From Phaeobacter bryozoorum (GTDB lineage Bacteria > Pseudomonadota > Alphaproteobacteria > Rhodobacterales > Rhodobacteraceae), in assembly GCF_041893525.1 (NCBI RefSeq), contig NZ_CP169068.1: a DNA stretch of 64,000 nt, one strand, 5' to 3'. Of this stretch, positions 57,229-64,000 are shown piece by piece. Below the pieces are notes generated by a model, which saw nothing but the letters and a program-made list of their open reading frames with translations, did not search any database and had not been told where the DNA came from. How positions within the stretch are numbered: position 1 is the first letter of the stretch; the number at the start of each line of letters is the position of its first letter. Both the position numbers and the translations under genes were made by a program.

Positions 57229-58803
57229 TCAGCGCGCTGCAAGCGTGGCACGCAGAAGCCGCGCTTCATAGCTGCGCAGGCTGGGACGCGCCGCGGGGCC
57301 GTACCCTTTTCCGGTGAGCGGATCCAGCTCCGGGAACAGCGCTTGCAACTCGGCCAGAACGTCAGCGTCGAAATGTCGGCTGGTCTGTGGTCCCGGCAGG
57401 AAACTCTCGGTCAACAGCCCTTCACTGATAACCAGCTGATGCTCATCGAACATCACATGCACATAGGTCACCCGACCTCCCGGGCGGCGGGTAATCGACT
57501 GATCGTTGATCAGATCTTTTGCTGCGATCAGTACCTCATGGGCGCCAAAGAGCATCTCTGCCATCCCGTCGCTGAGCAAGATGCGGTGCTGTGGCGAAAC
57601 CCAGAGTTCTTCATGATCTCCAAGCGCACCCGCCTTGATACAGATCGGAGCAAACCGCCCCTCGGCCTGAACCTGCCTTGAGCCGATCCAACGTAGCGGC
57701 TGCAAGCCGTTGTCGCGCGTCATGACCAGATCGCCGGGCCGCAGGGTCTCGACAGGTTGCAGCCCTTTGTCGGTCAGCAGGCGACTGCCGGTCACAAAGC
57801 AGGGGATGCTGGTGGCCTCGACATAGCCAACGTCACTGTTGGTGCCGTTGCTGGCTGTATAGGTAAAGGCGAAGTCCTCGACGTCACCATCGCCGATCAG
57901 GGTCAGCGTGCCGTTTGCATTCAGCTGAACCTGCTGGCCGGTGCCAAGGGTAACAACGTCCCCGGCGACAACCGCGACCCCATTGATATGAGTGATCGTC
58001 AGCGTGCTTGTGGAGGTGTTGGTGTCATTGGCCAGCACATTGACCACCCGGGATCCATTGGCATCAACACGGGCGAAATCGGTCTGCGCGATCACATCGG
58101 TTTGTGCCGAATCGGCAGCGATCAGAAGATTGCTGTCGTAGCTGCCATCCGACACATCGGCGATGCCGATCCGGATGGTGTTTTCCACGCCCGGATCAAC
58201 CTGCATGGTCAGCGTCATCGTGACGGTCAGACCATCCATTTCGGTGTTGTAGTCGTCGTTGGCGTTGTCGAGATAGATATTGGAGTTCGTATTGGAGTTC
58301 ACGTTGCCGGGATCGGTATCGCCGTTACCGAACTCCAGGTTGACCATCTCGCCGTTGACCCAGACGCCCACAAAATCCTGAAAGACAGAATCCTGGTATT
58401 CCGGGTATTCCTCTGAGGCGAAGACAAATTGAATCGTCATCACCGAGCCATCGGGCACAAACGTGACATCCAGATAGGAGGCGTCGAAGGTCTGCGTGCC
58501 AGCGGCGGCATTGAACGTGGGATCTCCGTTGGGGCCGTCGCTTGCGGTGGTCTGATTGGTGGACTGGTTGGCCTCTCCGGTTGAGTTGGTATAGGCGCTG
58601 GCCTGCCCGGTGGAGAGGATGATGCCGGTGTCCGACGGCGTCGCACCGGGCGCAATAGAATCACCGTTGGAATAGATAGCCGACGCGCGGGTGTCACCGG
58701 TGTAGCTTGCGCTGATCACCTGCACGCCATCGCCAAAGATGGTCTCGGCCATCTGCACCGCAGTGGCGTTTATGTCATATGTCAGCTCGGATGCTGCAAC
58801 CAT
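57229..58803 (-). CDS. Choice-of-anchor L and Hint-domain protein
   Basis: 524 residues without a classic signal peptide. Residues about 10-235 form a choice-of-anchor L domain (TGDTRASAIYSNGDSIAPGA, DTGIILSTGQA, FVFASEEYPEYQDSVFQDF, ADVSDGSYDSNLLI), seen in surface proteins. A cadherin- or VCBS-like stretch follows (VVNVLANDTNTSTSTLTI). The Hint domain runs from about 334, with the nucleophile in IPCFVTGSRLLTDKG (Cys335) and the His in SPQHRILLSDG (His406). Hint domains cut or transfer their own N-terminal part, so the anchor-L part may be released or linked to something. First gene of a likely three-gene unit. Confidence 0.88.
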   Translation of the reverse strand: MVAASELTYDINATAVQMAETIFGDGVQVISASYTGDTRASAIYSNGDSIAPGATPSDTGIILSTGQASAYTNSTGEANQSTNQTTASDGPNGDPTFNAAAGTQTFDASYLDVTFVPDGSVMTIQFVFASEEYPEYQDSVFQDFVGVWVNGEMVNLEFGNGDTDPGNVNSNTNSNIYLDNANDDYNTEMDGLTVTMTLTMQVDPGVENTIRIGIADVSDGSYDSNLLIAADSAQTDVIAQTDFARVDANGSRVVNVLANDTNTSTSTLTITHINGVAVVAGDVVTLGTGQQVQLNANGTLTLIGDGDVEDFAFTYTASNGTNSDVGYVEATSIPCFVTGSRLLTDKGLQPVETLRPGDLVMTRDNGLQPLRWIGSRQVQAEGRFAPICIKAGALGDHEELWVSPQHRILLSDGMAEMLFGAHEVLIAAKDLINDQSITRRPGGRVTYVHVMFDEHQLVISEGLLTESFLPGPQTSRHFDADVLAELQALFPELDPLTGKGYGPAARPSLRSYEARLLRATLAAR

Positions 58804-59220
58804 TGTCTTGTCTCACCTCTTCACGATGAGGCAGCGCATGGTCTGGAACATGACACCTCCGCAAGGGGTGCCCCTGCGCCGCCTTAGGGCGACGCGATGT
58901 CCGATCTGCTCTGTGGCCCCGCTGTTACGGTGGATCCACGGCGATTGATGCTCTGCCTCGAGTTGTATTTTAAGGATTTATTAACACTCTCACCTCCCGC
59001 TTGTCCGGTTGGCGCAGACAGGCGTTGGAAATAATGCTGATCTGCGCGGCATTTGCGCCACAAACCGGCGTTTGGATTTAGCCGCTGTGTGGCAGGGGAC
59101 GTGGATCCGCAGTCTTCTCCCTCTCCGGCAGCAGGAGATTTGCACCGCCGACAGAACCGAGGTAGCCAGAGGTCATGGAAGGGGGCCAGCCATGTCCGGC
59201 CCGAGAACCGGAGGACCCAA
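58804..59220. other. Divergent intergenic region between the Hint operon and dapE
   Basis: 417 bases with no convincing gene. It must hold the promoter of the Hint/Hint/channel group on the minus strand and that of dapE on the plus strand. An AT-rich stretch, TTTAAGGATTTATTAACAC, at 58970-58988 is the best promoter-like spot. A ten-codon frame (59192-59224) overlaps the dapE start by ATGA and has GGCCAGCC before it; whether it is translated is unknown. Confidence 0.5.
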
Positions 59221-60390
59221 ATGACGCAGCCGCCCGCGCATTCGCCGCTTGACCCGCAACAGCTCACCGCTGACCTGATCCGCTGTGCCTCGGTGACACC
59301 GGAGGAGGGCGGCGCGCTTGTCCTGCTCGAGAAAATCCTGACCGCAGCGGGGTTTTCCTGCAGCCGGGTTGATCGCGGCGAGGTCAGCAATCTGTTTGCC
59401 CGCTGGGGTCAAAAGGGGCACCCGCGCACCATCGGCTTCAACGGCCATACCGATGTGGTGCCGGTTGGCGATACCGCCGCCTGGACCGTCGATCCCTTTG
59501 GCGCAGAGGAGAAAGATGGTTTCATGTACGGGCGGGGGGCGACCGACATGAAGTCTGGTGTGGCGGCATTTGTAGCGGCTGCCGTCGATCTGGTTCAGAC
59601 CGCGCCACCCGAGGGAGCGATTGTCCTGACCATCACCGGCGATGAAGAGGGTGACGCAGTCGATGGCACCACCGCGTTGCTGGATTACATGGACCGGGCG
59701 GGTGAGCAGATGTCGGTTTGCCTCGTCGGGGAGCCGACCTGCCCAAATGAAATGGGCGAAATGATCAAGATCGGTCGTCGCGGCTCGCTGTCAGCTTGGT
59801 TCACGGTGACCGGTGTGCAGGGGCATTCGGCCTATCCGCATCGTGCCAAAAACCCGTTGAGTGCAATGGCGCGCCTTATGGATCGTCTCGCCAGTCATGA
59901 GCTGGATCAGGGAACCGAACATTTCGACGCCTCCACCCTCGCCGTGGTCACGATCGATACCGGTAATCCTGCGACCAATGTGATTCCGGCAACGGCCCGT
60001 TCGACGGTGAACATCCGGTTCAACGACGCCCATTCCGGTGCCGGTCTCAGCGACTGGCTGCGGGCAGAAGCGGATCGCATCGCGGAGGAGTTCGGTGTTG
60101 AGATCGGTTTGGAGATCAAGATTTCGGGCGAGAGCTTCATCACTCCGCCCGGCTCGCTGTCGGATCTGGTGAGCACAGCGGTTGAGGCCGAGACCGGGCG
60201 CAGACCAGAGCTGTCCACGACGGGCGGCACCTCTGATGCACGTTTTGTGAAACACCATTGCCCGGTTGTCGAGATCGGGCTGGTTGGCAAGACGATGCAC
60301 CAGGTTGATGAACGTGTGGAGATCGCCCAGATCCATCAGTTGAAATCGATTTATGGCCGTATCCTGCGGGATTACTTCGCCGGGAAGTGA
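59221..60390 (+). CDS. dapE: Succinyl-diaminopimelate desuccinylase
   Basis: 389 residues from the ATG at 59221 with CCGGAGG upstream; a longer frame to 59053 is Arg-rich and unlike the family. DapE removes succinate from N-succinyl-L,L-diaminopimelate in lysine and cell-wall synthesis. It is an M20 zinc hydrolase: IGFNGHTDVVPVGD (first His), YGRGATDMKSGVAAF (Asp), ITGDEEGDAVDGT (catalytic Glu) and GGTSDARFVKHH. HRAKNPLSAMARLM lies in the dimer domain. Separate from dapD at 46081. Confidence 0.97.
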   Translation: MTQPPAHSPLDPQQLTADLIRCASVTPEEGGALVLLEKILTAAGFSCSRVDRGEVSNLFARWGQKGHPRTIGFNGHTDVVPVGDTAAWTVDPFGAEEKDGFMYGRGATDMKSGVAAFVAAAVDLVQTAPPEGAIVLTITGDEEGDAVDGTTALLDYMDRAGEQMSVCLVGEPTCPNEMGEMIKIGRRGSLSAWFTVTGVQGHSAYPHRAKNPLSAMARLMDRLASHELDQGTEHFDASTLAVVTIDTGNPATNVIPATARSTVNIRFNDAHSGAGLSDWLRAEADRIAEEFGVEIGLEIKISGESFITPPGSLSDLVSTAVEAETGRRPELSTTGGTSDARFVKHHCPVVEIGLVGKTMHQVDERVEIAQIHQLKSIYGRILRDYFAGK

Positions 60391-60415
60391 CCGGCAGGTG
60401 ATCTGGCACATGAAG

Positions 60416-60454
60416 AGCGCGCGCGTCGGACAATGACATCCGGCGCGCGCTTTT
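60416..60454 (+). terminator. Terminator between dapE and rnr
   Basis: AGCGCGCGC and GCGCGCGCT form the lower stem, CGGA and TCCG an upper stem, with CAATGACA as the loop and TTTT after. It lies 26 bases past the dapE stop. Confidence 0.85.
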
Positions 60455-60493
60455 CACGATGACCTTGGAGAGCGGGCGTGGTAGCTCAGACCT

Positions 60494-62764
60494 ATGACCC
60501 GTATTCCTTCCAAGGCAGAAATCCTCGAGTGGATCTCAGCCCATCCGACCCATAACTCTAAACGCGACATCGCCAAGGCTTTCGGCATCAAAGGCTCCGA
60601 CAGGATCGACCTGAAAAGGATCCTCAAGGAGCTCGAGGCAGAAGGCCATCTGGAGAAGCGCAAGAAAACCTACCGCGACCCGGAGCGCCTGCCGCCGGTC
60701 AGTGTCCTTCAGGTTAAGGCTCCGGACAGCGATGGCGATCTTTTTGCGCGTCCGCTGGAATGGCACGGCGAAGGCGTAGAACCCATCGTGCTGGTGATGC
60801 CGCGTGCGTCCGATCCTGCGCTGGGCGAGGGGGATCGGATCCTGGCACGTCTAACCCTGGTTCAGGACGCCGAATATCACTATGAGGCACGGCTCATCCG
60901 CCGTATTGGCACGAACCCGCGCCGGGTCATCGGGATCTTCCGCAAGGGTGATGAAGGCGGTCGTATCGTGCCTATCGACAAATCGGCATCGACGGAATGG
61001 GCGGTCGCGGAAAACGCCACCCATGGTGCGCGCGACGGTGAACTGGTTGAAGCCGAGCAGGCCGGACCGAAATCGCGTCTTGGCCTGCCGCGGGCCCGCG
61101 TTGTCGACCGTCTTGGTGATCCGTCAGCGCCCAAGGCGGTCTCGTTGATCGCCATCCATCAGCACGGCATCCCCGACCATTTCCCCGATGAGGTAATTAC
61201 GGAGGCCGATGCGGCCAAACCCATGGGGCTGAAGGGGCGCGAAGATCTGCGCGATCTGCCGTTGATCACCATCGACCCGGCGGATGCACGGGACCATGAC
61301 GACGCCTGCTATGCCCATGCGGATGACGACCCGAAGAATCCCGGTGGCCATGTCATCTGGGTCGCGATTGCCGATGTCGCGGCCTATGTGCGCCCCGAGT
61401 TGATGCTGGATCGCGAGGCCCGTAAACGCGGCAATTCCAGCTATTTCCCGGATCGGGTCGTGCCGATGTTGCCTGACCGTCTGTCCGGCGATCTCTGCAG
61501 CCTCCACGAAGGGGTGCCGCGCGCCTGTATCGCCGTTCGGATGCAGATTGATGCGCATGGAAACAAGATCGGCCATCGCTTTGTGCGCGGGTTGATGCGG
61601 TCTGCGGCATCGCTGCACTACGGGGAAGTGCAGGAGGCCATGGATGGGACGCCGAATGATCGCACGGGCCCCTTCTTAGAGCCTGTTATCAAGCCGCTTT
61701 ATGCTGCCTACGCAGCCTTGGTCAAAGCGCGCGCAGACCGTCAGCCGCTTGATCTCGACCTACCCGAACGCAAGATTGTTCTGGACGAGAAGGGCACGGT
61801 CGTCTCGGTTAATTTCCGCGACCGGCTGGATGCGCACAAGCTGATTGAGGAGTTCATGGTGCTTGCCAATGTGGCGGCCGCCGAGACCCTGATCAAGAAG
61901 CGTACTCCGCTGTTGTTCCGCGTGCATGAGGAACCGGCACCAGAGAAGCTGGAAGCGCTCCGCGAAACCGCCCGCGCGGCCGGGCTTTCGCTGGCCAAAG
62001 GGCAGGTGTTGCAGACCCGTCATCTGAATGCACTGCTGCATGGGGCTGCGGGCACCGATGACGCTGAGTTGATCAACATCTCAACTCTTCGCTCCATGCA
62101 GCAGGCCTATTATGCGCCTGAGAACTTTGGGCATTTCGGTCTCGCCCTGCGCAACTATGCGCATTTTACCTCACCGATCCGCCGCTACGCCGACCTTATC
62201 GTGCACCGGGCGCTGATTTCAGCCCATGGCTGGGGCGACGACGGTTTGGCGACCTCCGAAATTGAGCGGCTGGAGCAGATCGCCACCCATATCTCCGAGA
62301 CTGAGCGGCGGTCGATGATGGCGGAACGGGACACCACCGATCGTTATCTGGCGGCCTATCTGGCCGAACGGGTCGGCAATGAATTCGAAGGCCGGATCAG
62401 CGGCATCGCGCGCTTTGGCGCTTTTGTGAAACTGGACGAAACCGGGGCTGATGGCCTGGTGCCCGTCCGGTCCATCGGCCGGGAGTTCTTTCACTTTGAT
62501 GCCGAGGCGGGAACCTTGATGGGCTCCGATACCGGGTTGATCATCGCCATCGGCCAGCGGGTGAAGGTGCGATTGGCACAGGCGACCCCGGTGACCGGTG
62601 GGTTGGAGCTTGAACTTCTGTCTATCGACGACAAGCCGATGCCTGCGGGGGGTGGCAGCGGACGCCGCAGCCCGGCCGGGCGCTCGGTGAAACGCAAATC
62701 CGCCAAAGCAAAGGCCAAGCGCAGCAAGATCAAGCGCAAGGTGGAGAGAAAGCGCCGCAGCTAA
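60494..62764 (+). CDS. rnr: Ribonuclease R
   Basis: 756 residues. A 3'-to-5' exonuclease that degrades structured RNA, rRNA fragments and trans-translation targets. A winged-helix start (IPSKAEILEWISAHPTHNSK) is followed by cold-shock-like domains, then the RNB catalytic domain with LITIDPADARDHDDACYAH, whose Asp residues bind magnesium, and RNYAHFTSPIRRYADLIVHR. An S1 RNA-binding domain (FEGRISGIARFGAFVKLDE) and a Lys/Arg-rich tail (KSAKAKAKRSKIKRKVERK) complete it. Order and length are normal for RNase R rather than RNase II. Confidence 0.97.
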   Translation: MTRIPSKAEILEWISAHPTHNSKRDIAKAFGIKGSDRIDLKRILKELEAEGHLEKRKKTYRDPERLPPVSVLQVKAPDSDGDLFARPLEWHGEGVEPIVLVMPRASDPALGEGDRILARLTLVQDAEYHYEARLIRRIGTNPRRVIGIFRKGDEGGRIVPIDKSASTEWAVAENATHGARDGELVEAEQAGPKSRLGLPRARVVDRLGDPSAPKAVSLIAIHQHGIPDHFPDEVITEADAAKPMGLKGREDLRDLPLITIDPADARDHDDACYAHADDDPKNPGGHVIWVAIADVAAYVRPELMLDREARKRGNSSYFPDRVVPMLPDRLSGDLCSLHEGVPRACIAVRMQIDAHGNKIGHRFVRGLMRSAASLHYGEVQEAMDGTPNDRTGPFLEPVIKPLYAAYAALVKARADRQPLDLDLPERKIVLDEKGTVVSVNFRDRLDAHKLIEEFMVLANVAAAETLIKKRTPLLFRVHEEPAPEKLEALRETARAAGLSLAKGQVLQTRHLNALLHGAAGTDDAELINISTLRSMQQAYYAPENFGHFGLALRNYAHFTSPIRRYADLIVHRALISAHGWGDDGLATSEIERLEQIATHISETERRSMMAERDTTDRYLAAYLAERVGNEFEGRISGIARFGAFVKLDETGADGLVPVRSIGREFFHFDAEAGTLMGSDTGLIIAIGQRVKVRLAQATPVTGGLELELLSIDDKPMPAGGGSGRRSPAGRSVKRKSAKAKAKRSKIKRKVERKRRS

Positions 62765-62788
62765 CAGCGGCGCGCCCCTTGTTAGGCG

Positions 62789-63235
62789 CTAGTTGAAACG
62801 GTCCGGGTCAACCCGGGTCTCACCGGCTACGGTCGTGGAGGCATGATAGGTCAGCGCGTGACGGATCAACCAGCCGTGGCGCAATGGCTCCACATCTTCG
62901 ACCCGGTCGAACAATACGCCGCGGGTCCCGTCGAATTTGTCCCAGGCTGGATAGCGACTGGCAAAATTGTCGATCACTCTGCTCTGGCAGTGAACCAGCA
63001 GGGCGAATCGCGCGTGCTTCGATGGTCCCAGCCGCAGCGGTGTTCCAAGCCCGGAGCGCGCCGCCGCATATGACGGTTGACCCCATTTCAATGTCTCGGC
63101 CACCGCCCCGACCTCCGGGGCATTCTCTGCAACCTCAAAGATCAGCTCCCGCAGACGCAACAGGCCTTCGCGCGCGTCCGGGGGGGCTTGATCAAAGACG
63201 GCAGCGACTTCGGCGCTGGCAAAGGGGCGTATCAT
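62789..63235 (-). CDS. DUF1801-type protein
   Basis: 148 residues. VFDQAPPDAREGLLRLRELI, then AETLKWGQPSYAAAR and LLVHCQSRVIDNFASRYP match the DUF1801 (YdhG-like) fold, a small alpha/beta protein of unknown activity. It converges on rnr and diverges from the WYL-type regulator, which may control it. No ligand or reaction can be read from the sequence. Confidence 0.82.
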   Translation of the reverse strand: MIRPFASAEVAAVFDQAPPDAREGLLRLRELIFEVAENAPEVGAVAETLKWGQPSYAAARSGLGTPLRLGPSKHARFALLVHCQSRVIDNFASRYPAWDKFDGTRGVLFDRVEDVEPLRHGWLIRHALTYHASTTVAGETRVDPDRFN

Positions 63236-63321
63236 ATCCGTTTGGCTCCTTGATGAATGGTCTCTCTGTTTTAGCGGCGCGTGATGACAGAAACCGTCAT
63301 TAGAGTTAGAGAGTATGAGAC

Positions 63322-64000
63322 ATGTCTCGATCTCATCGTCTCTTTCAGCTTATGCAGTTGCTGCGCCAGGGTGCCGGTCCTCATACCGCCGCCGGACTGG
63401 CGCAGGATCTGGGAATTTCGGCCCGCAGCGTGCACCGGGACATCGCAACCCTGCGCGAGATGGGGGCGATTATCGACGGAGAGGCAGGCTATGGCTTCAC
63501 CCTGATCGAAGACAACGCATTGCCGCCCATGGGGTTTCGCGACACTGAATTGGAAGCGCTGGTTCTGGGACTGCGCGAAGTTCAGCAGATCGGCGATCCA
63601 GAACTGGCGGATGCCGCCGCCGAGGCCTTGCGAAAGTTGCAGGCCAGATTGCCGGACCGGCAGGCCCACAGGCTGCGCCATGCTGTCCTGTCAGCCTATC
63701 GCTTTCAGAGGCCGGAGCCGCCGGGTATTGCGCTGGCGGATCTGCGCCGTGCCACATGGGACGAGGTCGAGGTCCTGCTGGACTACTGCGATGCCAAAGG
63801 CGCGGTCACCAAGCGGCAGGTGAAACCGCTCGGTCTGGTCTATTTCGATCGCTCCACGGTGCTGATCGCCTGGTGCGGGCTGCGCGATGATGTGCGGGTG
63901 TTTCGGGTGGATCGGATTGCCGGGTTCGAGGCGACAAACATCAGCTTTCGCCCGCAACGCGTCCCGATGCTGCGGGATGCGCTGGCCCAGATGCGGGCCG
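63322..64000 (+). CDS. YafY-type helix-turn-helix regulator with WYL domain (3' end outside the window)
   Basis: 226 codons are present from the ATG at 63322 and the frame is still open at the last base. The N-terminal HTH_11 domain is SRSHRLFQLMQLLRQGAGPH, GLAQDLGISARSVHRDIATL and REMGAIIDGEAGYGFTL. The WYL-like region begins near 150 with TWDEVEVLLDYCDAKGAVTK, then RQVKPLGLVYFDRSTVLIAW and RVFRVDRIAGFEAT. WYL domains sense small ligands or nucleic acid. It diverges from the DUF1801 gene, its likely target. Confidence 0.92.
   Translation, partial: MSRSHRLFQLMQLLRQGAGPHTAAGLAQDLGISARSVHRDIATLREMGAIIDGEAGYGFTLIEDNALPPMGFRDTELEALVLGLREVQQIGDPELADAAAEALRKLQARLPDRQAHRLRHAVLSAYRFQRPEPPGIALADLRRATWDEVEVLLDYCDAKGAVTKRQVKPLGLVYFDRSTVLIAWCGLRDDVRVFRVDRIAGFEATNISFRPQRVPMLRDALAQMRA

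Noticed and set aside
60471..60490. tRNA-like 5' sequence (GCGGGCGTGGTAGCTCAG)
   Set aside because: It looks like the start of a tRNA, but no anticodon arm, T arm or acceptor 3' strand follows; the bases run straight into the rnr start.
1..64000. CRISPR arrays, insertion sequences, prophage or integron parts
   Set aside because: No regularly spaced repeats, transposase, integrase or phage structural genes were seen anywhere in the window.

Overview
The window looks like chromosomal DNA of a marine Roseobacter-group alphaproteobacterium (Rhodobacterales, near Phaeobacter, Ruegeria or Tritonibacter). This is inferred from high GC, the gene families and their order, a serC-leader-like RNA ahead of serC-serA, an alphaproteobacterial sigma-32-type promoter ahead of dnaK, and intergenic repeats of a GGGGC-TTTG-CCCC type. 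No database search was run. I call 59 protein genes. Two are cut by the window edges: secA on the left and a WYL-domain regulator on the right. I found no tRNA, rRNA, CRISPR array, prophage or insertion sequence.

Layout. 1-4222: 3' end of secA, then two exported proteins, one of unknown function and one a PstS-like/OmpA fusion. 4238-9105: radC, dnaJ and dnaK on the minus strand, then alkB. 9127-14901: surface-polysaccharide genes, namely a KpsM-like export permease, cysQ, kdsB, galU, galE and a glycosyltransferase. 14910-26430: a polyamine block. A PotFGHI-type ABC transporter diverges from a GntR regulator and a PotABCD-type ABC transporter lies downstream; between them is a putrescine-type aminotransferase. 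26500-30730: thiolase, an XRE-cupin regulator, and kbl-tdh for threonine breakdown to glycine. 30806-35685: a phosphatase, then the serine pathway as a divergon (serC-serA against serB). 35690-46908: TauE/SafE-like exporter, an ArsR/SRPBCC/YCII operon, asparaginase, IalB-like and LprI-like secreted proteins, rlmN, an M10-RTX protease, a LOG-family protein, a threonine dehydratase, a GntR regulator and dapD. 47096-54489: a complete histidine-utilisation locus, hutIHGU on the minus strand divergent from hutF-hutC. 54552-64000: an unknown gene, a minus-strand group of two Hint-domain proteins and a glutamate-receptor-like channel, then dapE, rnr, a DUF1801 protein and the WYL regulator.

How the genes work together. 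The hut locus encodes the five-step route from histidine to glutamate and formate through HutF and HutG, with its own repressor and two candidate operators in the divergent promoter. The polyamine block pairs uptake with transamination. The same ATTTGATCA core lies ahead of potF and inside the aminotransferase promoter, which points to one regulon under the local GntR protein. SerA, SerC and SerB give all three steps from 3-phosphoglycerate to serine. DapD and DapE belong to lysine/diaminopimelate synthesis but are separated by the hut locus.

The most unusual parts are: the Hint/Hint/channel group, where one Hint protein has lost both catalytic positions and the channel has a non-standard pore loop; the candidate GntR regulon; a hairpin that holds the ribosome-binding site of the M10 protease; and paired inverted repeats at the 3' end of the hut operon. 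Starts given here often differ from the longest possible frame; the reason is stated in each entry.
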